Assembly (NCBI RefSeq): GCF_018390575.1
Contig: NZ_JAHBCJ010000005.1
Coordinates: 62,001-126,000 of the forward strand
Source: Bhargavaea massiliensis
GTDB lineage: Bacteria > Bacillota > Bacilli > Bacillales_A > Planococcaceae
Direction of reading: 5' to 3'
DNA length: 64,000 nucleotides
Translations under genes and position numbers: made by a program
Part shown: in pieces, positions 42,736 through 52,585 of the stretch
Layout: each line of letters opens with the position of its first letter
Position numbering within the stretch: position 1 is the first letter of the stretch
Notes under the pieces: generated by a model
Database searches by the model: none
The model's input: the letters and a program-made list of their open reading frames with translations, nothing else
Told to the model about the DNA's origin: nothing

Positions 42736-43701
42736 ATGGGAAATCACACGAAGCGCTGGCTGACGGCCACCGGTATCGTGACGGGCATCTCGGCCGCTGT
42801 CGGATCGGCCATCGGCCTCCTTGCCACGAACCGGCTGATGTACATGAAAAAGAAGGAGGACGACGTGATCCTTCAGCGGGAGATTTCCGCAAAGCGCTTT
42901 GATGAAGGATGGTACAATGCTGTCGGCAAATCCGATCGCTGGGTGGACTCACCAAACGGATATCGGCTAAAAGCCGTGTTGCTGGAGCCGCTGGATACGA
43001 ACCATTACGTCGTCATTTCCCATGGCGTCACGGAAAACAAAATCAACTCGGTCAAATATGCACGGATGTTTGAGCGGCTCGGCTTTAACTCCGTCATCTA
43101 TGACCACCGCCGGCACGGAGATTCGGAAGGGCGGACGACCAGTTTCGGACATTATGAAAAAACCGATCTTGGCGCAGTCATCGATGAGCTCCGAAGATAC
43201 GCCGGTGAACATGCCATCATCGGCGTACACGGTGAATCCATGGGCGCTGCGACATCTCTCCTGTATGCCGGGAGTGTCGGGGACGAAGCCGACTTTTACA
43301 TAGCCGACTGCCCGTTTTCGGATTTCACCGAGCAGGTCCTTCATATCTTGAGACGGTCCACACCGCTCCGGACGGGTTTTGCAATCCGGCTCGCCAACGT
43401 CTTTCTCAAAGTGAGGGACGGCTATACGCTCGACCTCGTGTCCCCGAGGCAGTCGGTCGTCAACATCCGGAGACCGGTGCTTTTCATCCACAGCCTGGAA
43501 GACGACTTTATCTTGCCCGAGATGACAAAGGAACTCTATGAGCTGAAGCCTGAACCGAAATCAATGCGGCTGTTCGAAAAGGGGGCACATGCCCAGTCCT
43601 ATAACGAAAACGCCGAGGAATACGAACAGACAGTCAGGTCTTTCCTCTACGAACACGGGCTGCTTCCCAATAGTGCAGAAAACCGGCCGGGAATTGCCTG
43701 A
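42736..43701 (+). CDS. yqkD: Membrane-anchored alpha/beta hydrolase (YqkD-like)
   Basis: The 321-residue protein has an N-terminal hydrophobic anchor (WLTATGIVTGISAAVGSAIG) and an alpha/beta hydrolase domain. The oxyanion region is HYVVISHGVTENKIN, the nucleophile elbow is IIGVHGESMGAAT (Ser of GESMG), the acid lies in FIHSLEDDFI, and the catalytic His in KGAHAQSYNEN. Its physiological ester substrate is unknown. AAGGAGGC precedes the ATG. It follows the HMG-CoA lyase by 31 bp on the same strand. The match to YqkD rests on domain layout and on the neighbouring yqkE/yqkF. Confidence 0.83.
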   Translation: MGNHTKRWLTATGIVTGISAAVGSAIGLLATNRLMYMKKKEDDVILQREISAKRFDEGWYNAVGKSDRWVDSPNGYRLKAVLLEPLDTNHYVVISHGVTENKINSVKYARMFERLGFNSVIYDHRRHGDSEGRTTSFGHYEKTDLGAVIDELRRYAGEHAIIGVHGESMGAATSLLYAGSVGDEADFYIADCPFSDFTEQVLHILRRSTPLRTGFAIRLANVFLKVRDGYTLDLVSPRQSVVNIRRPVLFIHSLEDDFILPEMTKELYELKPEPKSMRLFEKGAHAQSYNENAEEYEQTVRSFLYEHGLLPNSAENRPGIA

Positions 43702-43884
43702 TTGTGAGAAAAGCAGGGCGTATGGATCTCATGCTTCCCCGAAAACCCCACTCTTCGGCCCCATTCCGGGTTAATGATCTTTCACGGTCCGTTATTGATC
43801 TTTCGCTGATCTGAGAGGCATTTTTGCACGGCATCGGGTTCAGTGATGCAGATGGGATGAAGTTGCACTTTCAAGGCACCAGAA
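43702..43884. other. Non-coding gap after yqkD
   Basis: No gene is supported. The nonamer TGATCTTTC occurs twice about 24 bp apart (near 43773 and 43797), both followed by short GC-rich stretches. I see no other structure. Confidence 0.4.
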
Positions 43885-43930
43885 AGGGGCGTCTCAGAAA
43901 GTCAGATCTGCTGACTTTCAGGACGCCCCT
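43885..43930. repeat. Long near-perfect hairpin between yqkD and yneF
   Basis: AGGGGCGTC (43885-43893) pairs with GACGCCCCT (43922-43930), and inside it AAAGTCAG pairs with CTGACTTT; only a few bases are unpaired. It lies in the gap between convergent genes and could end yqkD transcription, but it lacks a T-run on the plus strand. It resembles the dispersed palindromes of other Firmicutes genomes. Confidence 0.65.
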
Positions 43931-43952
43931 ATTGGCGTTACCCCGGGATACC

Positions 43953-43984
43953 CATAATAAAACGCCCTTCCGCAGGAAGGACGC
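43953..43984 (-). terminator. Intrinsic terminator of yneF
   Basis: CGTCCTTCC pairs with GGAAGGGCG (43963-43983) around a TGC loop, followed on the minus strand by TTTTATTATG. Confidence 0.82.
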
Positions 43985-43989
43985 TGTCA

Positions 43990-44211
43990 TTATTTGTCGT
44001 TCATTTTGTTCATCTGTGCCAGCATCTGATTGATTTTCTTCTGGGAAGGTTTCATTCCCATCTGCATCATCAGCATACGCAGCATCTGTTCGTTGATCGG
44101 CGGGTTCTCTTTCAGGTAATTCATCATATATCTTCGCGCGATGAAAAAGCCGAGAGCCACCCCGGCGAGCAACGCGACGATGAGCAGAATAATCCACCAA
44201 ACGGTCGCCAT
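43990..44211 (-). CDS. yneF: Small membrane protein YneF (UPF0154)
   Basis: The 73-residue protein has one N-terminal transmembrane helix ([20 protein letters not shown]) and a conserved soluble tail ([20 protein letters not shown], then [10 protein letters not shown]). This is the layout of the UPF0154 family. The function is unknown. It lies next to sirA and tkt as in B. subtilis, and has its own terminator. Confidence 0.92.
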   Translation of the reverse strand: MATVWWIILLIVALLAGVALGFFIARRYMMNYLKENPPINEQMLRMLMMQMGMKPSQKKINQMLAQMNKMNDK

Positions 44212-44280
44212 TGTGGTTCCTCCTTCGTGCCATCAGTTTCACGGAATGTGCACCAAGGAGAAGTATACAACATTCTGAAG

Positions 44281-44736
44281 TCAGATACTACTATTTCCGC
44301 ATAATTGGCGGCTTGTCCCGACTCCGTTTTCCCAAAATTTCACGGGCTTCAGCCAGCCGCACTCTCCGCTTCCCCCGCGGACCGCAAAGTAGCTCCCGCT
44401 GATGCCTGAAAGGCCGGCGAACAGATCCAGATCAAGCATTCTCGTGCCCTCGCATTGGGCAGTGAGGCTGTATTCACCGAAACCGATCCGGATTGTGCCC
44501 TTCACAGGATGGTGAAGACGGAGCAAGCCCCCCTCCCGCCCCACCTCCGGAAACCGCCTGTCCATTCTGCGCTTCAGCTGGAACATGATCCGGTCCGGGT
44601 CGACCTGATGGCAGAGAAACCGCACTTCCTGGCTTTGCTCTCCCTCCATCGCCAGCAGTTCTTCCAGCATCCGCTCCCGTCCCAGGATAAACGGCTGGTG
44701 GTCGTTTTTCACTTCGTAAATGATGTATTCGCGCAT
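44281..44736 (-). CDS. sirA: Sporulation inhibitor of replication SirA
   Basis: SirA, made under Spo0A control in B. subtilis, binds domain I of DnaA and stops new rounds of replication in sporulating cells. The 151-residue protein starts MREYIIYEVKNDHQPFILGR and includes FLCHQVDPDRIMFQLKRRMD. Length (148 in B. subtilis) and position between tkt and yneF support the call; sequence resemblance is modest. I chose the ATG at 44736, eight bases after AAGGGGTGG; the longer open frame runs through the tkt terminator and cannot be right. Confidence 0.78.
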   Translation of the reverse strand: MREYIIYEVKNDHQPFILGRERMLEELLAMEGEQSQEVRFLCHQVDPDRIMFQLKRRMDRRFPEVGREGGLLRLHHPVKGTIRIGFGEYSLTAQCEGTRMLDLDLFAGLSGISGSYFAVRGGSGECGWLKPVKFWENGVGTSRQLCGNSSI

Positions 44737-44863
44737 GACTTCCACCCCTTTTTCAACATCATATCCTGTGATGAGAAAAAAAGATGTCAGAGTACGGAGA
44801 AGAACCCCTCTAGTTTTGTCGAATTTTCCGGAGGCAAGTTGGGTCTTCAGTTCTGCATTGATG

Positions 44864-44900
44864 TATAAAAAAGGAAGGCACCCCGCGGGTGCCTTCCTTT
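44864..44900 (-). terminator. Intrinsic terminator of tkt
   Basis: AAAGGAAGGCACCC pairs with GGTGCCTTCCTTT (44870-44900) with a GCG loop, followed by TTTTATAC on the minus strand. Confidence 0.92.
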
Positions 44901-44907
44901 TCAATCA

Positions 44908-46905
44908 TTAAAGTTGCTTAAATCGTGTTGCCACATTTTCCGGGGTAAAGCCGTATTCTTTCATGACTGTACCGCCCGGTGCGCTTGCGCCGAAAGTATC
45001 AATGGCGAGGACATCGCCTTCGAAGCCGGTGTACTTATGCCAGCCGAGGGAAGCGCCCATTTCGATTGCCAGACGCTTTGTCACGGCCTTCGGAAGAACT
45101 TCTTCCTTGTACGCCGCATTCTGTTCCTCAAAGCGGTCCCATGACGGCATCGACACAACGCGGACACGGACACCTTCCTCAAGAAGCTGCTTTTGGGCGT
45201 CGATTGCGAGGCTGACTTCCGAGCCGGTTGCAAGAAGGATTCCGTCCGGGTTTCCTCCATCCGCCTCGGAGACGATATAAGCTCCCTTTTCAACGCCTTC
45301 CATCGCACGTTCCGCGGAGTGTTCGAGGATTGGCAGGTTCTGGCGTGAAAGCACGAGGACCGTCGGCTTGTTTTCTGATGAAACTGCCAGCTTCCAGGCA
45401 GCAGCCGTTTCGTTTCCGTCAGCCGGGCGGATGACCGATAGGCCCGGCATTGCGCGGAGGGAAGCCAGATGTTCGACCGGCTCGTGAGTCGGGCCGTCTT
45501 CACCGACCGCGATGCTATCGTGGGTGAACACGTAAGTGACCGGCACACCCATCAGTGCGGACAGACGGACTGCAGGACGCACGTAATCGCTGAAGACGAA
45601 GAACGTGCCGCCGAATACGCGGAGTCCGCCGTGGAGCGCCATGCCGTTGAGCGCGGCGCCCATCGCAAATTCACGGACTCCGAACCAGATGTTGCGGCCG
45701 CGGTAGTTGTCCGGGAGGAAGTCGCCGGCACCCTTGATCGTTGTCTTGTTCGACCCTGCAAGGTCGGCACTGCCGCCGAACAGAGAAGGAACTGATTCCG
45801 CCAGGGCATTGATCATGTCGCCGGACGCACTGCGGGTCGCGACGGACTTGCCGGTTTCATAGGACGGCAAGTTTTCTGCGAAGCCTTCAGGCAGCTTTCC
45901 TTCAAGCGCCGCTTTAAGCTGAGCCGCTTCTTCAGGATAAGCTTCCTCGTATGCCGCAAACCGCTCGTTCCATTGTTTTTCCGCCTGCTCGCCGTTTTCT
46001 TCCGCCGCCTTGCGGAATGTATCGTACACTTCTTCCGGCACGTGGAAGTCTTCCTCGAAGGTCCAGTTGTAGTACTCTTTGACGAGCTTCATCTCGTCTT
46101 CGCCCAGAGGGGCACCATGAACGTCCGCTTTGCCGGATTTGTTCGGCGAACCGTAGCCGATGATCGTTTTTACTTCGATCAGGGTCGGGCCGCCTGCATT
46201 CCCTTTCGCTTCTTCAATGGCGCGGGAAACCGCATCGATATCATTTCCGTCATCAACTCGGAGATAGTTCCAGCCGTAGGATTCGAAGCGCTTCCGGATA
46301 TCCTCCGTAAAGCTCATGTCGAGTTCCCCGTCAAGGGAGATGTCATTGCTGTCATACAGGACGATCAGCTTGTCCAGCTTCAGGTGGCCGGCGAGGGAGA
46401 TTGCCTCAGAGGCAACTCCTTCCATAAGATCGCCATCGCCGCACAGTGCGTACGTGTAATGGTCGACTACCTCATGACCGTCCTTGTTATAGGTTGCAGC
46501 AAGATGGCGTTCAGCCATCGCCATGCCCACTGCCATGCCAATTCCCTGGCCAAGCGGTCCCGTAGTCGCTTCCACGCCGTCAGTATGGCCGTATTCCGGG
46601 TGGCCTGGTGTCTTGGAACCCCACTGGCGGAAGTTTTTAAGCTCATCCATCGGCAGATCGTAGCCGCCAAGATGGAGTAGGGAATAAAGGAGCATCGACC
46701 CGTGTCCTGCGGAGAGGACAAAGCGGTCCCTATTGAACCACTGAGGATTCGACGGGTTGTGCTTCATGTGTTTTGTCCAAAGAGTGTAAGCCATCGGAGC
46801 TGCGCCCATCGGGAGACCCGGGTGGCCGGAGTTGGCTTTCTCAATTGCGTCGATGGACAGAGTCCGGATCGTGGTGATTGCAAGTGCATCGGCATGATTC
46901 GCCAT
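44908..46905 (-). CDS. tkt: Transketolase
   Basis: Transketolase moves two-carbon units between sugar phosphates in the pentose phosphate pathway, using thiamine diphosphate. The 665-residue protein has [20 protein letters not shown] (near residue 60), the cofactor-binding [16 protein letters not shown] (near residue 153), the pyrimidine-domain [17 protein letters not shown], and [21 protein letters not shown] chose the ATG at 46905 (MANHADALA) with AAAGGATG upstream. ynzC lies 93 bp upstream on the same strand. The gene order lexA/yneA-yneB-ynzC-tkt-sirA-yneF equals B. subtilis. Confidence 0.97.
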   Translation of the reverse strand: MANHADALAITTIRTLSIDAIEKANSGHPGLPMGAAPMAYTLWTKHMKHNPSNPQWFNRDRFVLSAGHGSMLLYSLLHLGGYDLPMDELKNFRQWGSKTPGHPEYGHTDGVEATTGPLGQGIGMAVGMAMAERHLAATYNKDGHEVVDHYTYALCGDGDLMEGVASEAISLAGHLKLDKLIVLYDSNDISLDGELDMSFTEDIRKRFESYGWNYLRVDDGNDIDAVSRAIEEAKGNAGGPTLIEVKTIIGYGSPNKSGKADVHGAPLGEDEMKLVKEYYNWTFEEDFHVPEEVYDTFRKAAEENGEQAEKQWNERFAAYEEAYPEEAAQLKAALEGKLPEGFAENLPSYETGKSVATRSASGDMINALAESVPSLFGGSADLAGSNKTTIKGAGDFLPDNYRGRNIWFGVREFAMGAALNGMALHGGLRVFGGTFFVFSDYVRPAVRLSALMGVPVTYVFTHDSIAVGEDGPTHEPVEHLASLRAMPGLSVIRPADGNETAAAWKLAVSSENKPTVLVLSRQNLPILEHSAERAMEGVEKGAYIVSEADGGNPDGILLATGSEVSLAIDAQKQLLEEGVRVRVVSMPSWDRFEEQNAAYKEEVLPKAVTKRLAIEMGASLGWHKYTGFEGDVLAIDTFGASAPGGTVMKEYGFTPENVATRFKQL

Positions 46906-46998
46906 CTTTCGACATCCTTTCACGAACAAATAGTTGAACCTTTTTAAGTGTAGACGAGCCCGGCATTCTTTACAACCGGATTCACGTCCCGGTCGGGC

Positions 46999-47232
46999 TC
47001 AGTTCGGGAATTTGTTGGATCTGAGCCGTTTCACTTTGTCCGGAGTGATATCATTGCCTTCCGGATCGATCACTGTGACGTTTTCGATCGTCTTCTTCAT
47101 ATTGGAACGGAAGGTCTCCAGGTATTCCTTGCGAAGTGAAGTTTGCTCTTTCGCTTCTTCCATCGTCAGTCCGATTGTTTTCTTTTTTTTCGCCAATTCA
47201 TTGATGCGGGCGAGCTTTTCGGGTGAAAGCAT
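46999..47232 (-). CDS. ynzC: DUF896 protein YnzC
   Basis: The 77-residue protein starts MLSPEKLARINELAKKKKTI and continues LTMEEAKEQTSLRKEYLETF, the DUF896 helical-hairpin pattern; the length equals B. subtilis YnzC. It follows yneB in the SOS operon, and its role is unknown. I chose the ATG at 47232, preceded by AAAGGGGAG. Confidence 0.93.
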   Translation of the reverse strand: MLSPEKLARINELAKKKKTIGLTMEEAKEQTSLRKEYLETFRSNMKKTIENVTVIDPEGNDITPDKVKRLRSNKFPN

Positions 47233-47288
47233 GAAATCTCCCCTTTCCATTTCACCTAAAGATAAGAAAAAAAAGAGACGAGCGCAAC

Positions 47289-48262
<974 letters not shown>

Positions 48263-48283
48263 GTAAGGCCCTCCTCAAGAATT

Positions 48284-48297
48284 CGAATGTCTGTTCG
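48284..48297. promoter_or_regulatory. LexA box 1
   Basis: CGAATGTCTGTTCG matches the Bacillus SOS box CGAACnnnnGTTCG with one mismatch. It lies between the yneA promoter -10 and the yneA start codon. Confidence 0.8.
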
Positions 48298-48309
48298 CAT
48301 GTTACCAAT

Positions 48310-48338
48310 ATCTTAAGGCGAACAAATGTTTTTGTCAA
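48310..48338 (-). promoter_or_regulatory. Sigma-A promoter of yneA-yneB-ynzC
   Basis: Perfect -35 TTGACA (48333-48338), a 17-base spacer and -10 TAAGAT (48310-48315) on the minus strand. LexA box 2 fills most of the spacer. Confidence 0.82.
48319..48332. promoter_or_regulatory. LexA box 2
   Basis: CGAACAAATGTTTT matches CGAACnnnnGTTYG at all but the last position. It sits between the -35 and -10 of the yneA promoter. Confidence 0.78.
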
Positions 48339-48360
48339 GACGTTTTCTCGAACCTATGTT
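48332..48360 (+). promoter_or_regulatory. Sigma-A promoter of lexA
   Basis: -35 TTGTCA (48332-48337), a 17-base spacer and -10 TATGTT (48355-48360). The -10 is inside LexA box 3, and the -35 overlaps the yneA -35 on the opposite strand. Confidence 0.7.
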
Positions 48361-48362
48361 TG
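48349..48362. promoter_or_regulatory. LexA box 3
   Basis: CGAACCTATGTTTG matches the SOS box CGAACnnnnGTTYG fully and overlaps the lexA -10. Confidence 0.85.
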
Positions 48363-48428
48363 CATTTCATTGAGACGGCTGATATACTTGAACCAATCAG
48401 AAAACGTGAAAAGAAGAGGTGAATCCGT

Positions 48429-49046
48429 TTGAAGAAAATGTCGAAGAGGCAGGAAGCGATCCTCACTTTCATCAAGGAAGAGGTCAGGACCAAAGGCTAT
48501 CCGCCATCTGTCCGGGAGATCGGTGAAGCAGTCGGGCTCGCTTCCAGCTCGACGGTCCACGGCCACCTGGCACGCCTGGAAAACAAGGGGCTCATCCGCA
48601 GGGATCCGACCAAGCCGCGTGCGATCGAGATCCTGGAAGCCGGCGACACCATTCCGAAAGCAAGTGTCGTCCAGGTGCCGATTGTCGGCAAGGTCACGGC
48701 CGGTCAACCGATTACGGCTGTGGAGAATATCGAGGAGTACTTCCCTCTCCCGGATCAGTACGGCAGTTCTGATGACCAGCTCTTCATGCTGGAAATCATG
48801 GGTGAATCCATGATAGAAGCCGGCATCCTGAACGGCGACTATGTGGTCGTCCGCCAGCAGAGCACCGCCAACAACGGTGAAATCGTCGTCGCCATGACCG
48901 AAGACGATGAAGCGACCGTCAAGCGCTTCTTCAAAGAGGACGGACATTTCCGTCTCCAGCCGGAGAACGCCTCGATGGACCCGATCATCGTCGACCAGGT
49001 GTCCATCCTTGGAAAAGTGGTCGGTGTCTACCGGCACGTCCAGTAA
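48429..49046 (+). CDS. lexA: SOS transcriptional repressor LexA
   Basis: LexA (DinR) represses DNA-damage genes and self-cleaves when RecA is activated. The 205-residue protein has the winged helix [20 protein letters not shown] with [15 protein letters not shown]. The catalytic part includes the cleavage-site region [18 protein letters not shown] (Ala-Gly bond), the nucleophilic Ser in [20 protein letters not shown], and the Lys in [13 protein letters not shown]. It starts at a TTG (48429), seven bases after GAGGTG; the ATG three codons later is too far from the ribosome site. It is divergent from yneA. Confidence 0.97.
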   Translation: MKKMSKRQEAILTFIKEEVRTKGYPPSVREIGEAVGLASSSTVHGHLARLENKGLIRRDPTKPRAIEILEAGDTIPKASVVQVPIVGKVTAGQPITAVENIEEYFPLPDQYGSSDDQLFMLEIMGESMIEAGILNGDYVVVRQQSTANNGEIVVAMTEDDEATVKRFFKEDGHFRLQPENASMDPIIVDQVSILGKVVGVYRHVQ

Positions 49047-49062
49047 CAAACGGCTAAGCACA

Positions 49063-49098
49063 CGGCCTGCAGCGAAAAATCGCTGCAGGCTGTTTTTT
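49063..49098 (+). terminator. Intrinsic terminator of lexA
   Basis: GCCTGCAGCGA pairs with TCGCTGCAGGC (49065-49090) around AAAA, followed by TGTTTTTTG. Confidence 0.92.
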
Positions 49099-49182
49099 GA
49101 TTTCCGGCAAGAGGCTTTTCTATTTTATCCCATAGAGCATTCGGATATAGTAGGAACATCACCGGAGAAGGAGAGATGATTA

Positions 49183-49827
49183 GTGAACGTACTTGTAATC
49201 GGAGCAAACGGCAAAATCGGCAAGCAGCTGGTGAAGCTGTTGAGCGAGAGCGGAGAACACAGAGCGACCGCCATGATCCGTGACGAAAAGCAGAAGCCTG
49301 ACTTTGAAATAATGGGCGCTATGACCGTAGTGGCGGACCTGGAAGACCGGACTGAAACAATCGCTTTGGCGATGGAAGGCATGGACGCGGTCGTTTTCAC
49401 CGCCGGCAGCGGCGGCCATACCGGTCCGGACAAAACCCTTCTCATCGATCTGGACGGTGCCGCAAAGTCAGTTGAAGCCGCCCGTCAAACAGGGGTCGGG
49501 CGCTTCCTGATGGTGAGCGCGATCGGCGCCGATGACCGAGAACGCTGGTCCGACCAGATCAAGCCCTATTACGTGGCCAAGCACCATGCGGATAACATTC
49601 TTCTTGCAAGCGGACTGGATTATACGATTGTCCGGCCGGGGCTGCTTCTGGACAAGCCGGGAACAGGCCGGATCTCGGCCGCTGAACATTTGGAGCCGGG
49701 CGGTGTGCCGCGCGAAGATATCGCGCGTGTTCTGTACGAGGCTCTGGGTACGGAAACCACCCGCAATCGTTCTTTCGACGTCACATCAGGAGACACACCG
49801 GTCAGAGAAGCTTTGGCTAATCTTTAA
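49183..49827 (+). CDS. NAD(P)-binding epimerase-like protein (atypical SDR)
   Basis: The 214-residue protein begins NVLVIGANGKIGKQLVKLL, the GxxGxxG Rossmann motif of atypical short-chain dehydrogenases/NmrA-like proteins, and continues with MDAVVFTAGSGGHTGPDKTL and GLDYTIVRPGLLLDKPG. Size and motifs resemble YhfK of B. subtilis, annotated as a sugar epimerase without known substrate. The start is a GTG (49183) preceded by AAGGAGAG. It stands alone between lexA and glnA, ending in a terminator shared with glnA. Redox sensor or real enzyme cannot be told apart. Confidence 0.83.
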   Translation: MNVLVIGANGKIGKQLVKLLSESGEHRATAMIRDEKQKPDFEIMGAMTVVADLEDRTETIALAMEGMDAVVFTAGSGGHTGPDKTLLIDLDGAAKSVEAARQTGVGRFLMVSAIGADDRERWSDQIKPYYVAKHHADNILLASGLDYTIVRPGLLLDKPGTGRISAAEHLEPGGVPREDIARVLYEALGTETTRNRSFDVTSGDTPVREALANL

Positions 49828-49830
49828 ATT

Positions 49831-49869
49831 AAAAAGGGAGCGCAGCATCGCTTGCTGCGCTCCCTTTGT
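49831..49869. terminator. Bidirectional terminator between the SDR gene and glnA
   Basis: AAAGGGAGCGCAG pairs with CTGCGCTCCCTTT (49833-49867) with a 9-base loop. The minus strand continues TTAATTTAAAG and the plus strand TGTTATGG; the stem is strong for both. Confidence 0.88.
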
Positions 49870-49876
49870 TATGGTG

Positions 49877-51211
49877 TCAGTACATTTTCATGTACTGCTC
49901 CCGTTCCCATGGGTGGACCGTCGTGCGGAACATATTCCACTCCGCTTCTTTCGTATCCATGAAGTTTTTATAAATGTGTTTTCCAAGGCTACGCTGGATC
50001 ACCTCGTCACCCGCCAGGGCGTCGAGCGCTTCCTTCAGGCTTGCCGGCAAGTCCTCAATGCCCATGCTCCGGCGTTCACGGAGGCTCATCTCGTAGATAT
50101 TCTGATCGACCGATTCCGGCGGTTCCATGCCGCTCCGGACGCCTTCGAGACCGGCTCCGAGCAGGACCGCCATCGCCATGTATGGGTTTGCTGCCGGGTC
50201 GACCGAACGCACTTCAACACGTGTGCTCAGTCCCCGGGATGTCGGGATGCGGATCAGCGGACTGCGGTTCGTCCCTGACCAGGCGACATAGACCGGTGCT
50301 TCATAGCCCGGAACCAGGCGCTTGTAGGAGTTGACAGTCGGATTGGCGATTGCCGTAAATCCGTGAGCGTGCTGAAGCAGCCCGGCCATGAACTGGTATG
50401 CGATGCGGCTCAGGCCCTCTTCTCCGTCCGGATCTTCGAAAACGTTCTCGCTCCCCTTGAAAAGTGACATGTTGACGTGCATGCCCGATCCGGCCACTCC
50501 GAAAAGCGGCTTTGGCATGAAGGTGGCATGAAGGCCATGTTTACGAGCGATCGTTTTGACGACAAGTTTGAATGTCTGGATATTGTCGCAGGCCCGGATG
50601 GCGTCAGCGTATTTAAAATCGATTTCATGCTGACCCGGGGCGTTTTCATGGTGGGAAGCCTCGATTTCAAAGCCGAGTGCTTCGAGTTCAAGAACGATGT
50701 CCCGGCGGCAGTTTTCACCGAGGTCGGTCGGAGCGAGGTCAAAGTAACCGCCGTAATCGTTTAGCTCAAGGCTCGGTTCGCCGTTCATATCAAGCTTAAA
50801 AAGGAAGAATTCCGGCTCAGGCCCGATATTGAACTTCGTAAACCCGAGCTCTTCCATTTCTTTGAGCACCCGCTTCAGGTTGCTTCGCGGATCACCCTCA
50901 AAAGGCGTGCCGTCGGCGCGGTGGACATCGCAGATCAGCCGGGCGACTTTCCCGGAACCCGTATCCCACTGGAAAACCGTCCAGGTGTCCGTGTCCGGCA
51001 CGAGATACATGTCAGACTCCTCGATCCGGACAAATCCTTCAATCGACGATCCGTCAAACATCATTTTGTTGTCCAGCGCCTTGTCAATCTGGGATACCGG
51101 GATCTCGACGTTTTTCACAGTCCCGAGAATATCCGTGAATTGCAGCCGGATAAAATTCACATTCTGCTTTTGTATGTCGTTCTTAATGTCTTCCTTCGTA
51201 ATTTTGGCCAC
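49877..51211 (-). CDS. glnA: Glutamine synthetase type I
   Basis: GlnA makes glutamine from glutamate, ammonia and ATP. The 444-residue protein has [19 protein letters not shown] (N-terminal metal/Arg region), [14 protein letters not shown], the ATP-binding [20 protein letters not shown] and [20 protein letters not shown]. The adenylylation-site region typical of enteric enzymes is absent, as in Gram-positive GSI-alpha. In B. subtilis glnA is preceded by glnR in one operon; here ynbB ends 12 bp upstream and glnR is missing. Feedback-inhibited GlnA controls TnrA and GlnR in Bacillus, so the loss of glnR at this site is notable. Confidence 0.97.
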   Translation of the reverse strand: MAKITKEDIKNDIQKQNVNFIRLQFTDILGTVKNVEIPVSQIDKALDNKMMFDGSSIEGFVRIEESDMYLVPDTDTWTVFQWDTGSGKVARLICDVHRADGTPFEGDPRSNLKRVLKEMEELGFTKFNIGPEPEFFLFKLDMNGEPSLELNDYGGYFDLAPTDLGENCRRDIVLELEALGFEIEASHHENAPGQHEIDFKYADAIRACDNIQTFKLVVKTIARKHGLHATFMPKPLFGVAGSGMHVNMSLFKGSENVFEDPDGEEGLSRIAYQFMAGLLQHAHGFTAIANPTVNSYKRLVPGYEAPVYVAWSGTNRSPLIRIPTSRGLSTRVEVRSVDPAANPYMAMAVLLGAGLEGVRSGMEPPESVDQNIYEMSLRERRSMGIEDLPASLKEALDALAGDEVIQRSLGKHIYKNFMDTKEAEWNMFRTTVHPWEREQYMKMY

Positions 51212-51223
51212 GTTACCATCCTT

Positions 51224-52495
51224 TCAATTTTTAAGAAGGCCTTCCCGCATCAGCGAACCAAGTGCACCGAGAATCGCGATCTGTACATGTTCGTATGTAA
51301 GACCGCCTTGGATATAAGCGGTATAGGGCGGACGAATCGGCCCGTCTGCCGTCAGCTCGATGCTTGAACCCTGCACGAACGTTCCGGCAGCCATGATGAC
51401 GTCATCCTCATAACCCGGCATATAAGACGGCTCTGGCGCAAAATGTGCGTTCACGGGGGAATTCGCCTGAATCTCCCCGCAGAACCGGATCATTTGCGCA
51501 GCGTCATTAAATGACACCGACTGGATCAGGTCTGTGCGGTCCTCGGAATAATGCGGTGAAGTCATCATGCCCGCAGCCTCAAGCATCGCTGAAGTGAAAA
51601 TCGCACCTTTCACGGCTTGGGCCGTCACATGGGGCGCCAGGAAAAAGCCTTGATACATGTCTGGAAGCGTTCCGAGAGAAGCTCCCGCCTCTGCTCCTAT
51701 ACCCGGAGACGTCATCCGGTAAGCACATTTTTCGATCAGGTCTGCCCGCCCGGCCAGATACCCTCCGGTTTTGGCGAGTCCTCCACCCGGGTTTTTGATA
51801 AGGGAACCCGCCATCAGGTCGACCCCCACCTCGGTCGGTTCGATGGTTTCGACGAATTCCCCGTAGCAGTTGTCCACGAAGATGACAGCGTGAGGCGCCA
51901 ATTCCCTGACCTTCCGGACCATTTCGCCGATCTGCCCGACGGTAAAGCTTGGCCGGAGCGAATACCCCTTCGATCGCTGAATCCCGATCATCTTCGTCTT
52001 TTCTGTCACCGCCTCGCGAACAGCCTCGAAATCGACCTTGCCGTCATCTTTCAGATCGATGTGCCGGTAAGAAATCCCGAAATCACTCAGGGCCCCCGTG
52101 TCTTTCCCTTTAGGGCCTGAGACGATGGATGCGAGTGTGTCGTATGGTTCACCGGTGATATAAAGCAATTCGTCACCCGGACGCAGCACACCGAAGAGTG
52201 CCGTGGAGATTGCATGGGTTCCGGAAATAATCTGGTTGCGGACCAGCGCCGCTTCGGAACCGAACGCCGTCGCATACACCTGTTCCAGAACATCCCTGCC
52301 TTCATCATCATATCCATATCCCGTCGACGGGTTCATATGATGGTCAGATACCCGGTTTTGTTTGAACGCAGCGAGCACTTTCGCCTGATTGGCGAGGGCC
52401 ACTTCGTCAATGCGCTTCAGGAAAGGGGCAATTTTGTTTTCTGCCTCTTTTCTCCAAATCTCAATCTGTTCTGTGTGATTCATGATGTCGGCCAT
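51224..52495 (-). CDS. ynbB: PLP-dependent methionine gamma-lyase-like protein YnbB
   Basis: The 423-residue aminotransferase-fold protein of the Cys/Met metabolism class is often annotated as aluminium-resistance or methionine gamma-lyase family. Visible motifs: RNQIISGTHAISTALFGVLR (substrate/PLP loop), VIFVDNCYGEFVETIEP (PLP-ring Asp) and MAGSLIKNPGGGLAKTGGYL, whose Lys should bind PLP. I chose the ATG at 52495 (MADIMNHTEQ) with AGAGGAAAGAG upstream. It precedes glnA by 12 bp and is cotranscribed with it, replacing the usual ynbB-glnR-glnA order. The true substrate is not established. Confidence 0.86.
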   Translation of the reverse strand: MADIMNHTEQIEIWRKEAENKIAPFLKRIDEVALANQAKVLAAFKQNRVSDHHMNPSTGYGYDDEGRDVLEQVYATAFGSEAALVRNQIISGTHAISTALFGVLRPGDELLYITGEPYDTLASIVSGPKGKDTGALSDFGISYRHIDLKDDGKVDFEAVREAVTEKTKMIGIQRSKGYSLRPSFTVGQIGEMVRKVRELAPHAVIFVDNCYGEFVETIEPTEVGVDLMAGSLIKNPGGGLAKTGGYLAGRADLIEKCAYRMTSPGIGAEAGASLGTLPDMYQGFFLAPHVTAQAVKGAIFTSAMLEAAGMMTSPHYSEDRTDLIQSVSFNDAAQMIRFCGEIQANSPVNAHFAPEPSYMPGYEDDVIMAAGTFVQGSSIELTADGPIRPPYTAYIQGGLTYEHVQIAILGALGSLMREGLLKN

Positions 52496-52530
52496 CAGAC
52501 TCTTTCCTCTCTCTTGCATAGTCATCTACA

Positions 52531-52551
52531 AGTATACCGCAATGGCGGTAT
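52531..52551 (-). promoter_or_regulatory. Possible promoter with overlapping palindromic operator upstream of ynbB-glnA
   Basis: ATACCGC-AATG-GCGGTAT (52534-52551) is a perfect 7-4-7 inverted repeat. On the minus strand it overlaps a -10-like TATACT (52531-52536), but no good -35 is seen. It does not match the GlnR/TnrA site TGTnAn7TnACA. Confidence 0.4.
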
Positions 52552-52585
52552 CCTGCATCCCGGGCGCTGTGATAGCCCGGCAGAC

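Noticed and set aside
44737-44904. N-terminal extension of sirA by 56 codons
   Set aside because: The extension runs through the tkt terminator and has no family similarity; the ATG at 44736 has a good ribosome site and gives the expected length.
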